Assembly: GCA_965230005.1 (NCBI GenBank)
Contig: OZ245934.1
Coordinates: 3,286,001 to 3,350,000 of the forward strand
Source of the DNA: SZUA-309 sp965230005
GTDB lineage: Bacteria > Pseudomonadota > Gammaproteobacteria > Pseudomonadales > Azotimanducaceae
Length of the DNA: 64,000 nt
Direction: 5' to 3'
The position numbers and the translations under genes are program-made. Shown here one piece after another: positions 1-8,956 of the stretch. The notes beneath the pieces were generated by a model that searched no databases, was not told where the DNA came from, and worked only from the letters and a program-made list of their open reading frames with translations. Position 1 is the first letter of the stretch. Each line of letters opens with the position of its first letter.

Positions 1-525
1 GGGTTTGGCAATGAGCTCGCGTCGGACGCCAGCTTCGAAAACGGTGAGGCTGCCGCCGATGCGCATGGCAACCATGGCAGGTTGCGGCAGACCGGCTGCC
101 CGGCAGCGTTCGAAAAACCGGCGCTTATCGGCCAGGACGCAGTCGTATCGCCAACCTGCCGGATTGAAGGTCTTGCTGAGGGCCGGAAACTCGAAGCGGC
201 GGATCACCGTCGCCATGGCGGCCTCGGAGTCGAAACCCATGAGGGCAATCTCATTCGGGTCGAGAAAACGCGCCCGGGCAATGCGGGTCGCGCGGAGGCG
301 CCATTGCTCGTCGAGCCCATAACGTTTCCGGATCTGCCGCGCCCGGGGTCCGATCCAGAGCAGGAACAGGCTGCCGAGGGCGCTGTCGAGGAGCACCCGC
401 AGGATGGAGCGCTGCGCTGCCAGCGCCGCATAGTGATCGTGCAGCACATCTGCCGACACGGCGTCGCGCCGGCCCGGAAAGAGCGCAAAGGACTTCTTCA
501 GGTGATACCAGGTGCCAGTTGCCAT
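1..525 (-). CDS. Partial CDS, possible ATP-grasp-like protein (C-terminus cut off by window edge)
   Basis: An open frame runs leftward from ATG at 525 to the window edge with no stop, giving the first 175 residues. The N-terminus has a hydrophobic stretch (about residues 44-60). Further on, a segment ADKRRFFERCRAAGLPQP resembles the linker of ATP-grasp enzymes, where a DK..F....GLP pattern precedes the nucleotide-binding strands. That resemblance is the only functional clue and I did not recognise the family with certainty. Third-position GC and codon choice match neighbouring real genes. It is divergent from the DUF4097 gene across 235 bp. Confidence 0.55.
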   Translation of the reverse strand, partial: MATGTWYHLKKSFALFPGRRDAVSADVLHDHYAALAAQRSILRVLLDSALGSLFLLWIGPRARQIRKRYGLDEQWRLRATRIARARFLDPNEIALMGFDSEAAMATVIRRFEFPALSKTFNPAGWRYDCVLADKRRFFERCRAAGLPQPAMVAMRIGGSLTVFEAGVRRELIAKP

Positions 526-760
526 GAAGGGAAGGCTAACCAGCCGAGATGACGGAAATTTAGCAGTTCCGGACCCGAAACCATCGGCAGGCGCGCTGGC
601 CCGGCACCCCTGAAACACGTCGCCTGCTTTCTTCGGGGCCGGTCGCCAGCGCGGCAATGGAAACGAAAGAGGCGCGGGAAATCCGCGTAGCCAGCGCCGG
701 ACCCGCGTCGCATACTCGGCCAATCCAGCGGTACCCGTTCCGATACGCCGAAGGCTCTTT

Positions 761-1651
761 ATGAACATCCGAAGGTCACAAACCGTCATCCTCATGAGCG
801 CCCTCTGCTGGCCGGCCCTGACCTTTGCCGACCAGGAGGTCAGCGAACGTCTGACGGTGGCTCCGGAGCAGCCCGTGCGCCTGCACTGTACCCGCGGCGA
901 CATTGCCGTCGTTGGCTGGGACCGAGCCGAGGTCCTGGTCGAAGGGTCCATCGACGACCTTGCCGAGCGCCTCGTGCTCGAAGACCGGGATGGCGTCACG
1001 CTGGTCCGCATGCGCATGCCCGAGCGAGGCATCAATCGTGGGGACGGTGCCGATCTGGTTGTGCGTGTTCCCGCGCACGCACCGCTCCAGGTGGATGCCG
1101 TTTCCGCCGACGTGAAACTCGAGAACCTCCTGGGCCCGGTGGCGGTGCGCACCGTGAGTGGCGACGTAGACGGTACGGGACTCACGAACCGCGTGCGTGT
1201 GAGTACCACGAGCGGCGACGTGGATCTGGAGGACGGCTCCGGGCAGGTGATGATCACCACCACCAGCGGGGATGCGACCGTAGCTATGGCAGCAACGGAA
1301 GTACAGATCGACACGGTCTCCGGCGAAGTCGAACTGGAGCTGGAGGCCTTCGACTCGGTGGTAGCCAGCATGGTCAGCGGCGACTTCGAGCTCGATGGTG
1401 CGCTGAATCCCGATGGGCGCATTGAAACGAACTCCGTGAACAACGACGTCGAGCTCCGGCTCGCGGAGCCGGTGAACGCGACGGTGGACATCCGCACTGG
1501 CCCGGGCGGGGAAATCGACAATCGTCTTTCGGACGAGAAACCAGAGCGTCGGAACAACCTGGGCTTCGCCCTGCAGACCGTCTTCGGTGACGGCAGTGGC
1601 CTCATCCGCCTCGAAACCGTGAACGGGGAGATCGCCCTCGAAGGACAGTAA
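761..1651 (+). CDS. Secreted DUF4097-type beta-strand repeat protein
   Basis: A 296-residue protein with a Sec signal peptide (about residues 1-23, cleavage after LTFA). The mature part is built of short repeats of the form T.SGDV/SGEV between about residues 95 and 260, the hallmark of DUF4097 'putative adhesin' proteins that form a right-handed beta structure. It should be periplasmic or surface associated; the molecular role of the family is not established. The start is supported by GAAGG six bases upstream of ATG. The TolB/TPR gene follows 19 bp downstream on the same strand, so the two probably form an operon. Confidence 0.85.
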   Translation: MNIRRSQTVILMSALCWPALTFADQEVSERLTVAPEQPVRLHCTRGDIAVVGWDRAEVLVEGSIDDLAERLVLEDRDGVTLVRMRMPERGINRGDGADLVVRVPAHAPLQVDAVSADVKLENLLGPVAVRTVSGDVDGTGLTNRVRVSTTSGDVDLEDGSGQVMITTTSGDATVAMAATEVQIDTVSGEVELELEAFDSVVASMVSGDFELDGALNPDGRIETNSVNNDVELRLAEPVNATVDIRTGPGGEIDNRLSDEKPERRNNLGFALQTVFGDGSGLIRLETVNGEIALEGQ

Positions 1652-1670
1652 GGTCCGGACGCAGGAAGCC

Positions 1671-3896
1671 ATGGAACCGGAAACGCAGAGCCTGCCAAGG
1701 CAGTTCTTCGAGGAACTGAAGCGACGTCGCGTCATTCGCGTAGCAACGCTGTACGTGCTCGCGCTCTGGCCGATCATCCAGATCGTCGACATTCTCTCGC
1801 CGGCGCTGGGCCTGCCGCCGATAACCATGCGCTACCTGTTGTTACTGTTCGTCGGCGGCCTGCCCGTGGCCCTGATTCTGAGCTGGCTTTACGACCTGAA
1901 CAAAGGCGGCATCGTCCGCAGCCGCAGCGACGATCGTCCAGGCCATCCGCTCGTGACCCGCAGCGCCGAAATCACCGTGATCAGCGTTCTGATCCTGGCC
2001 ATCGCCGTGCTCTTCTTCCTGCAGACCTCCGTCGGCTTCGAGGACGAGGTACCCAGCCCAGCCGTTGCCGTGTCCGAGCCAGCGCCGGGGTTCACATCTA
2101 TTGCCGTGCTGCCCTTTGTCTCCTTCAGCGAATCCCCCGAGGACGAGCAGTTTTCGGACGGACTGACCGAAGAACTCCTGAACGTGCTTTCACAGCTCCA
2201 GGAGCTGCGGGTGATCGCCCGGACCACCTCATTCGCCTACAAAGGGGTCAATCGCAACGTCCAGGACATCGGTGCTGAGCTCGGCGTGGACACCATTCTC
2301 GAAGGGAGTGTGCGGCGCAACGACGTGGACAATCGGATCCGCGTCACCGCTCAGCTCATCGAAACGGCGAGCGGCGCTCATCTCTGGTCCGAGACGTTCG
2401 ACCGGGAGTTTCGCGACATTTTCCGTATCCAGGACGAGATCGCCGCCGCGGTGGTGCAGCAGCTCAACGTCACACTCATGGAAGGGGAAAGCCGCCGACT
2501 GCAGGCCAGAGCAACGGCAAACCCCGAGGCCATGATCGCCTTCGGCATGGGCCGAACGGCACTCGGTCGGCGCACGAGTCAGTCCCTGCGAGACGCGGAA
2601 CGCTACTTCAAGGACGCGCTGGCCGCTGACGCGGGCTACGCCGAGGCGCATGCGGGGCTGGCCAACGCCTATTCCCTCCTTGCGGACCTGCAGCCCGCCG
2701 AGCGTGAGCAACTGCTCGGCAAAGCCCAGGTGGAAATCGACAAAGCCCTGGCCCTCGATCCGAACAACGGCGCTGTCTGGGCGGCGAGCGGCCTGCGGCA
2801 CCTGGTCCAGAGCAACACGGACCCGGCGGCCCGGGAGCCGGCCAGAGATGCCCTGGCCCGGGCCATTGAGCTGAATCCGAATCTCGCCATGGCCCACATG
2901 TGGTACGGCAATCTTCAGGAGGATCCGACCGAACAGCACCGTTACCACGCCATTGCCTTCGAACTCGATCCGCGCTCGCCGGTGGCAGGCTACAACCTGG
3001 CCAATGATCTGCTCCAGGCGGGTCGCGAAGCCGAGGCCATGGAGATCTTCTCGAAGATCGTCGAGGCGGACCCGAACTATCCTGGTGCTTACCAGCTCAT
3101 CGGCCAGCTCAACGAGTACCGCGGCCGGCTCGGAGAAGCGATTCGAAACTACGAGCGGGTCTACAAACTGCAGCCCTCGAGTGCAACGGCCGCCCGTCTG
3201 GCGAGGCTCTGGGTGGACATCGGGGATTTCGAAGCAGCGCGGCGCTGGACCCGGCGGGCGCAGGCCGATCTGCCACCGGAGATGGAGAACACGCTGCTCT
3301 GGCTGAGGATCTCCGCCGCCGTCGCCGAGGGCGGTCGCGCGGATGCCGAGACGATCATGACCCGTCTCATTGACGAAGACAGCCAGGATTCGGTGGAACT
3401 TCTCAACGCGGCCCATGCCGGCTACTTCCTCGGTCGGGACGAGGAAGCGCGCCGAGCCTGGGAGCGACTCGAGACTATCCGCCCTGCGATGCAAAACGAA
3501 GACTTCGACGGAACCCTGCTGGAGGCCAAGGCGGGGATGGCCTTCGTTTATCAGCGCCTCGGCGACGCCGACCGGGCGCGGCGGTTAATCGAGGCGCTCC
3601 GTGCCGACCTGAATGCTGCCCACGCAGGCGACGGGCGTGTGCATCCCGGCATCTGGTACACGCAGGCGCTGCTCTACGCGATCGAAGGCAATAATCAGCG
3701 GGCGCTCATAGAGCTTCAGCGGGCCGTGGATGAAGGCTGGCGCCAGCACTGGCGCCCGGCCGTGGAACCGGCCATGGCGGAGCTCGTGACGGAGCCCGCC
3801 TTCGACGCCATGATGCGCGGCCTCACCACCCGCATGGATCTCATACGAGAGCAGATCGCCTTCGATGCATCCTTCGAAGGCGACTGGCAGGGCTAG
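1671..3896 (+). CDS. Membrane-anchored TolB-like/TPR protein
   Basis: A 741-residue protein. The N-terminus (FFEELKRRRVIRVA, then hydrophobic segments near 20-43, 55-78 and 103-121) is the membrane module typical of bacterial 'adenylate-cyclase-like' TPR proteins. Residues about 140-265 form a TolB/FlgO-like N-terminal domain (SIAVLPF...DGLTEELLNVL, then LEGSVRR and the HLWSETFDR region). From about 300 to the end there are tandem tetratricopeptide repeats. No cyclase or DNA-binding domain is present, so it looks like a scaffold or sensor-type protein. It lies downstream of the DUF4097 gene. Its stop overlaps the stop of the convergent DUF3604 gene in a shared CTAG. Confidence 0.85.
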   Translation: MEPETQSLPRQFFEELKRRRVIRVATLYVLALWPIIQIVDILSPALGLPPITMRYLLLLFVGGLPVALILSWLYDLNKGGIVRSRSDDRPGHPLVTRSAEITVISVLILAIAVLFFLQTSVGFEDEVPSPAVAVSEPAPGFTSIAVLPFVSFSESPEDEQFSDGLTEELLNVLSQLQELRVIARTTSFAYKGVNRNVQDIGAELGVDTILEGSVRRNDVDNRIRVTAQLIETASGAHLWSETFDREFRDIFRIQDEIAAAVVQQLNVTLMEGESRRLQARATANPEAMIAFGMGRTALGRRTSQSLRDAERYFKDALAADAGYAEAHAGLANAYSLLADLQPAEREQLLGKAQVEIDKALALDPNNGAVWAASGLRHLVQSNTDPAAREPARDALARAIELNPNLAMAHMWYGNLQEDPTEQHRYHAIAFELDPRSPVAGYNLANDLLQAGREAEAMEIFSKIVEADPNYPGAYQLIGQLNEYRGRLGEAIRNYERVYKLQPSSATAARLARLWVDIGDFEAARRWTRRAQADLPPEMENTLLWLRISAAVAEGGRADAETIMTRLIDEDSQDSVELLNAAHAGYFLGRDEEARRAWERLETIRPAMQNEDFDGTLLEAKAGMAFVYQRLGDADRARRLIEALRADLNAAHAGDGRVHPGIWYTQALLYAIEGNNQRALIELQRAVDEGWRQHWRPAVEPAMAELVTEPAFDAMMRGLTTRMDLIREQIAFDASFEGDWQG

Positions 3897-5815
3897 GGCC
3901 GATACCAGATCGGTGAGGTCCAGGCCCGGTCCTGGATGGTCGCATGCATATCCGGGTTCGGTGCGACACCGGCCCGGATGGCATCCCAGGTGGACCAGCG
4001 ACACTTCGGATTCTCCAGCACGCGAACGTAGTAAAAAGCACGCTCCGCCGGATCAAAGTCCGGGTCCTGCCAGCTGGTCATGAGTTCCGCTGCACCCCGA
4101 TCCTGCGAGTAGGTGCAGGTCTCGAGATCAACGGTGGCCCCGTTGTCCGGACAACGACTCGTCGTCGGATCCGGCGTGGCGCCGTCGGAACAGGCGACGT
4201 CGATGACGGCCTCCCGCGCCTCGCCCTCTTCCACCCAGCCTTTGATGATCTGCAGCCGCTGCAGGGGTGCGCTGTCCGCATCGCGGGCAGCCCAGAGGAA
4301 AAACCGCGGCGCCGCCCCGGCACCCGCGCTCAGATCGCCGCCCATGGGCACCCCGTTCGCATCGGCGAGCGCAATGGGATCGCTCTGCGTTGCCAGATCG
4401 GCGGGGTAATCGAAGCCGCCGAAGAACCGCACACGAATGTGCGGGCCGCTGGTGCTGAATGTTTCCTTGCGGCGGAAGGCATCGAAGAGGGCCTCGCGGG
4501 TATTCGCTTCGGCCCAGACACCGGCGAGCCCGGAGGCGCCCCAGAACTGCGCGGATGCCGTCGTGTACTGCGGGTCGTCCGGTGGGGAATCCGGCAGCGG
4601 CACAGAGCCGCGCTGATAAGGCTCAATGTCCATGATGCCGGTTTTACTCCAGTAGTTGTCTTCCTCGAAGGAACCGGCGGCGTTGTGGGTATCGGAAGCG
4701 CCGATGACCCCGAAGCGGTAGGGGTTGAAGCCGCCCTCTTCCTCCATGAGCAGCCCGTTCAGATAGGCCTCACGCACATAACCGCCGGTTGCACGCGAAG
4801 GCAGCGTCGTCGCCACCTTGAGCTCCATGAGCTCGAAGTCTGCCCACTCGTCGTTCGGCGAAAGCAGCGGGTGTGTGTCGGAAGTGCCTTTGACCTGCGT
4901 GTTTTCCACCAGCGGTTCGTTGCGCATGCGCAGCGCTGCATAGTCGGCGTCCATGGGTTGCCCGGCCCAGTTCGTGGTTTCGAACATCATGCCGTCAGAG
5001 CCGTTGGGGTTGTGTGGAATTGCGATCGCGTCCATGCCGTTGGCTCGATTGTCATCCATCCAGGCCCAGAGATCTTCCGGATTGATGGAGTCCAGCCGCG
5101 CAAAGGGCTGCAGAGGCACTTCACTGCCCCGGAAGATCACGTTCCGGTGCAGGTTCTGATTCGCCAGTCCCGACGCCGTGTACTCGTAGCCGATAAAGGT
5201 GGTGAAGTTGCCCGGGTCGTTGTGTCGCTCGGCGGATTCAATGATCTCCTGCCAGGCGGACCGGGCGACCGTTCGGTTGTCGAGATCATCCATGGGGCTG
5301 GTTGGATCGTTCATGAGCCCGCGCAGGTGGCTGAGCACCGCTGCAAAGGCTGCCCGGGAACCTGCGGCGTCTGTGGCACCTCGAATCTCGGGTGCGAGGA
5401 CGTGTTCAATCCGTCCTTCGGCGATTTCCCGCATCATGCCGAGGTAGAAGGCGTGGTCAGAAACGGCCAGAAAATCCAGTGGCTTCTTCATCTGCATCTG
5501 GAAGCCCGAGGCATGAGGAATCGCCGCTCCCTTCGCAAACTCATAAGCCTGATCCGGCGTGTTTCTGGTGCCCATGAGGTAAGCATCGAAGGACAGAATG
5601 GTGTGAATGTGCGTATCGCCGAAGTAGGCGTCCCGCAGCGGATTGACGGCAATCTCTGCCTCGCCGGCCTCTGCGGAAGACTCAGCGGACTGTCCGGCTT
5701 CAGCGCCTGCGGCGGCCTCCACCGCAGCAGGTGCTTCCGTCTGCTCCTGGCCACAGCCGCTCATTAAGGCGCAGCCCCCGAGCAGCCCCGCCGCCACCAG
5801 CGCTTTCGTCCCCAT
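3893..5815 (-). CDS. DUF3604 lipoprotein (PHP-like putative metallo-hydrolase)
   Basis: A 640-residue protein with a lipoprotein signal (LMSGC, Cys21) followed by an Ala/Glu-rich linker. The DUF3604 region starts at residue 66 with GDTHIHT and continues with SDHAFYLG and IPHNPNGSDG, His/Asp clusters like those of PHP-family metal enzymes. DUF3604 proteins are common in marine bacteria but their substrate is unknown. The protein should be tethered to a membrane facing the periplasm or outside. It is transcribed toward the TolB/TPR gene and shares a CTAG stop with it. Further Cys residues in the last third (about 545-620) may form disulfides. Confidence 0.85.
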   Translation of the reverse strand: MGTKALVAAGLLGGCALMSGCGQEQTEAPAAVEAAAGAEAGQSAESSAEAGEAEIAVNPLRDAYFGDTHIHTILSFDAYLMGTRNTPDQAYEFAKGAAIPHASGFQMQMKKPLDFLAVSDHAFYLGMMREIAEGRIEHVLAPEIRGATDAAGSRAAFAAVLSHLRGLMNDPTSPMDDLDNRTVARSAWQEIIESAERHNDPGNFTTFIGYEYTASGLANQNLHRNVIFRGSEVPLQPFARLDSINPEDLWAWMDDNRANGMDAIAIPHNPNGSDGMMFETTNWAGQPMDADYAALRMRNEPLVENTQVKGTSDTHPLLSPNDEWADFELMELKVATTLPSRATGGYVREAYLNGLLMEEEGGFNPYRFGVIGASDTHNAAGSFEEDNYWSKTGIMDIEPYQRGSVPLPDSPPDDPQYTTASAQFWGASGLAGVWAEANTREALFDAFRRKETFSTSGPHIRVRFFGGFDYPADLATQSDPIALADANGVPMGGDLSAGAGAAPRFFLWAARDADSAPLQRLQIIKGWVEEGEAREAVIDVACSDGATPDPTTSRCPDNGATVDLETCTYSQDRGAAELMTSWQDPDFDPAERAFYYVRVLENPKCRWSTWDAIRAGVAPNPDMHATIQDRAWTSPIWYRP

Positions 5816-5951
5816 CTCTCATCCCCTCGAAAAAACCCCTGCGGCCATGGAACCGCACGCAAAGCGGCATGTAAAGGCAAGACACTCGACGGCAGCCGTT
5901 AACAAGGCATTCGAAGCGATCGAAGGCACGCCTCCCGGCCCCTATCGACAC

Positions 5952-5980
5952 TTGTTCCGCCCCTTGCGCCGGCCTGTTAT
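5952..5980 (+). promoter_or_regulatory. Candidate sigma-70 promoter for the 7-TM gene
   Basis: TTGTTC (5952-5957) and TGTTAT (5975-5980) are separated by 17 bp in the divergent region between the DUF3604 and 7-TM genes, pointing at the latter. An alternative -10, TAGACT, lies at 5989-5994. This rests on consensus match only. Confidence 0.3.
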
Positions 5981-6027
5981 CCCCATGCTAGACTGCCCTT
6001 ACTGACGACATGATCGGGGGAGAGATC

Positions 6028-6780
6028 ATGGCAGAACTCGCGGTATCCACCGGTACGAGGCAGTCAGAATGGTCCTCTTTCTTCTTCTGGATGGCAGTGC
6101 TGGCCACGGCGCTGGTCGTCATCGGCTTCGGGATCACCTACCTCGTTCCGCTCGCCGCCGGTGGTCTGCGGCCGGTCGCCCCTATGGTCCATGTCCACGC
6201 GGCGTTCTATTTCGGCTGGATGCTACTGCTGATTCTGCAATCGGCGCTGGTGGGTCGCGGCAACGTCAGCCTGCATCGCAGTCTGGGCCTGTTCGGGATC
6301 AGCGTTGCAACCGGCATGCTTCTCATCGGTCTGGCCATGACGCTGATCATCACCCGGGCCCAGCTAGAAGAGGGCTTCGAGGGGGCATACGACCTGGCCT
6401 ACATCAGCTTCGTCGCCCTCGCCGTCTTCGGCAGCCTGTTTGTGCTGGCAATCCGCGCCCGAGCCGATCGGGAGGCCCATCGTCGCTACATGCTGCTGGC
6501 CACCATCGCGCTCATCGGCGCCGGCATCAATCGCATCTACGACGCGCTGTTCGGATGGAACTTCAACTACCTGGCCATCTACCTGACCATGGATGCCATG
6601 ATCGCACTGCTGCTCGTTTACGATTGGCGTACCCTCAGCCATCTGCATCGCGCCACGGTCGTCGGTGCGGCCGCGAATATCGTTCCGCAGCTGCTCCACG
6701 TTCCCGTTGCAGGCTCAGCGGGCTTTCACTCAGCCGTGGACTGGCTGGCAGGCCTCGCGGTCTACAACGTCGGCCCCTGA
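6028..6780 (+). CDS. Seven-TM membrane protein of unknown function
   Basis: A 250-residue integral membrane protein with about seven hydrophobic segments. The ATG at 6028 is chosen over the in-frame ATG at 6010 because GGGGGAGA sits at 6016-6023 with ideal spacing to it. Histidines in HVHAAFYFGW (segment 2) and in SLHRSLG could bind haem or metal, but I cannot assign a family. It ends one base before the convergent PhyH gene. Confidence 0.75.
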   Translation: MAELAVSTGTRQSEWSSFFFWMAVLATALVVIGFGITYLVPLAAGGLRPVAPMVHVHAAFYFGWMLLLILQSALVGRGNVSLHRSLGLFGISVATGMLLIGLAMTLIITRAQLEEGFEGAYDLAYISFVALAVFGSLFVLAIRARADREAHRRYMLLATIALIGAGINRIYDALFGWNFNYLAIYLTMDAMIALLLVYDWRTLSHLHRATVVGAAANIVPQLLHVPVAGSAGFHSAVDWLAGLAVYNVGP

Positions 6781-6781
6781 G

Positions 6782-7627
6782 TCAGATGACCTTCGCCCGG
6801 GCGATAGCCTCATGCTCGGGTAGATAAGGCACGTCGTGACGATCCCAGCCGGCGCGGCCATCCACCGCATGAATTCCCATGAGCTGTCGACGGGCCGGGG
6901 TGTTCGCCCAATCCACGACCACGGGCGGTGGTGTGCGACTTTCCCAGTTGCGCACAAAGAAGGGCTGGTAGCCGTAGATGAGGATCCTCCGATCACGTTC
7001 GCCCCGGTTCGCCGTGGCCGTGTGCCAGAGCGTCACGTCCCAGATCAGCACGCTGCCCGCCGGGCAGACCATACTTTCCATGCCCGGCATGCCTTCGAGG
7101 CTGTCGTCCACGTAGTCCTGCGGCGGAAACTCGTCCCGGTGCTGAGTGCCAGGCACCAGTGAAAAACAACCCATGTCCGGCGTCTGATCATCGAGGAAGA
7201 AAAAGGCTTTCGCTTTGAGCACGTAGCGGGGATGTCGGTAGGTGGGCCAATCCCTGTGCCAGGCCGTGTGGGCACCACTGCCCGGCGGGTGAGAGTGGGC
7301 GAAGATCTCCGTCACCTGCATACCCGGACCGATGATGCGGGTCAGGAACGGCAGAATGGCCGGGTGCTCGGCAAGATCGAGAAAAACGCTGTCTTCGAGA
7401 TAGGGGTCCTCCATGCTGTGTGCGTCGGGGCCATTACCGTAGCCACCCCGATACTCACCGCTCGCCACCATGGCCCGCCAGGCAGGCTCCGTTGCTGCCC
7501 GCACAGCCTCGAAGGCATCCTGCACGCGAGCAAGCTGCGTGCCCTCGAGGACGTTTTCGAAGAGCACATAGCCGTCTTTTCGAAAGCGTTCATAACGCGC
7601 GTCGTCGAGAGAATCCTGATCATTCAT
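6782..7627 (-). CDS. PhyH (phytanoyl-CoA dioxygenase-like) Fe(II)/2-oxoglutarate oxygenase 1
   Basis: A 281-residue protein. It shows the iron-binding facial triad: H124-x-D126 in HRDW and a distal His202 in LWHTAT, followed by Arg (R211 or R213) for 2-oxoglutarate. Family members hydroxylate lipids, small acids or secondary metabolites; the substrate is not evident here. An acyl-CoA context is missing, so true phytanoyl-CoA activity is unlikely. It is one of three PhyH paralogues in the window (also at 25763 and 33404), which differ greatly in sequence. It lies upstream of, and in the same direction as, the DUF1501 gene, after a 113-bp gap. Confidence 0.85.
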   Translation of the reverse strand: MNDQDSLDDARYERFRKDGYVLFENVLEGTQLARVQDAFEAVRAATEPAWRAMVASGEYRGGYGNGPDAHSMEDPYLEDSVFLDLAEHPAILPFLTRIIGPGMQVTEIFAHSHPPGSGAHTAWHRDWPTYRHPRYVLKAKAFFFLDDQTPDMGCFSLVPGTQHRDEFPPQDYVDDSLEGMPGMESMVCPAGSVLIWDVTLWHTATANRGERDRRILIYGYQPFFVRNWESRTPPPVVVDWANTPARRQLMGIHAVDGRAGWDRHDVPYLPEHEAIARAKVI

Positions 7628-7740
7628 GATCTCACTCCACTGGCGAGTTCGTGTCGTCTATCCTGTCAGCCCGGCTGCAGGCCTGAGGCCGAAAAGACTG
7701 GTCAGCCAGATACCGCTTTCAGGTATCGAGCCCCACAGGC

Positions 7741-8934
7741 TCACGTCAGCATGGGCAGCGTCTCGAAAGCACCGCCGAGGACCGCCGCAGCTGAGCCCGG
7801 CGCAATCCAGTGATCGATAGCCGTGGCATAGACCCGACGGAAGTCCGTGGTCATAACAAGGTTCCCACCGGCATCCAGCCGTTCGAGACTCGGCAGTTCG
7901 CCGTAGTGCCCCCCACGAACAGGCTTCCCTGCCAGAAACATGAGTCCTGCGGCACCATGATCCGTACCGAGATTCGCGTTTTCCGGCACCCGGCGCCCGA
8001 ACTCCGAAAAAGCGAGCACGACCACCCGGTCCGCGTGTCCAAGGCGCTCCATGTCCGCCAGGAATCCATGAATGGCATCGCAGGCATAGGAGAGCAGGCG
8101 CCGATGCAGGTTGCCCTGCTGCACGTGTGTATCGAAGGCGTTGTTGCGGAAGGCAACGTAGTAGAGCTGCGTGGGCAGCGCCGCATCGATACAGGCCGCC
8201 ACCTTGTTGAGGTCGATGGGCGCAATGCCGTAGTCGACCGGGGTCCGGTAGCCGTCCCAGGCCGCGCGAATGAGTGCAGCGGCCTCACGCCCGCTCCTCG
8301 CCACGTCATGCAGAAAGCGTTGACTGTCGTTGCCGGTAAACTCCGGGGGTTCATGATCGGGCAGGCCCTGCTCGCCGGCAAAGCCGCGTCGCTGAAAACG
8401 CGCCGGATCATCGAAGACCACCGGCGTATGGCGCCGGCTCTTCACGGCAAGAGACTGGCGCGCATCAATGTTGATGAGGAAGTTGGACCGCCCATCCGGT
8501 GCCATCTCGTCAGCCAGCCGACCGAGCCAGCCGTATTCAGCGCCACTGTTCGGGGCCGCCGTATGCCAGTAAGCCATGGAGGTGAAGTGGGAAAAAGAGG
8601 GATCCTCGTAGCCACAGCCATGCACGACGGCAAGCTGGTTCTTCTCCCAGAGCCGTTGAAAGCCGAGCATGCCTGGGTTCAAGCCGAAGTGATCGTCGAG
8701 CTTCAGGAGCCCGTCCGCCGGCAGGCCGATGGTCGGCCGAACCCGATAGTAAGCATCGTCGCCGTAAGGCACGACGCAGTTGAGGCCGTCGTTGCCCCCG
8801 GAGAGTTCCACCACGACCAGAATCCGTTCCACGCCCGCTTCCTGCGCCAAGGCACGCTGTGTCCAGAGCGGCAGCCCCGCGGCAGACAGGGCCGCGGCAC
8901 CCTGCAGAAATCTTCGGCGGTTTACGGTCTTCAT
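7741..8934 (-). CDS. DUF1501 protein with Tat signal
   Basis: A 397-residue protein beginning with a twin-arginine signal (NRRRFLQGAAAL ... ALAQ), so it is probably exported folded. The body shows DUF1501 features: VVVELSGGNDGLN near the start, then FSEFGRRVPEN and GTDHG further on, residues arranged like those of alkaline-phosphatase/sulfatase-fold proteins. ATG at 8934 is chosen because GGGAG precedes it and because the Tat motif then sits at the N-terminus; a longer upstream frame lacks a plausible start. The DUF1800 gene lies 22 bp upstream, the usual arrangement for this pair. Confidence 0.9.
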   Translation of the reverse strand: MKTVNRRRFLQGAAALSAAGLPLWTQRALAQEAGVERILVVVELSGGNDGLNCVVPYGDDAYYRVRPTIGLPADGLLKLDDHFGLNPGMLGFQRLWEKNQLAVVHGCGYEDPSFSHFTSMAYWHTAAPNSGAEYGWLGRLADEMAPDGRSNFLINIDARQSLAVKSRRHTPVVFDDPARFQRRGFAGEQGLPDHEPPEFTGNDSQRFLHDVARSGREAAALIRAAWDGYRTPVDYGIAPIDLNKVAACIDAALPTQLYYVAFRNNAFDTHVQQGNLHRRLLSYACDAIHGFLADMERLGHADRVVVLAFSEFGRRVPENANLGTDHGAAGLMFLAGKPVRGGHYGELPSLERLDAGGNLVMTTDFRRVYATAIDHWIAPGSAAAVLGGAFETLPMLT

Positions 8935-8956
8935 TGCATTTCTCCCGGAGCGGCCA

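Noticed and set aside
3944..5767. 607-codon frame antisense to the DUF3604 gene
   Set aside because: Long antisense frames are expected in high-GC DNA. The translation has no domain or signal, while the DUF3604 frame has a lipobox and conserved motifs. The same applies to 2229-3494 (-), 7810-8985 (+) and 8780-10825 (+).
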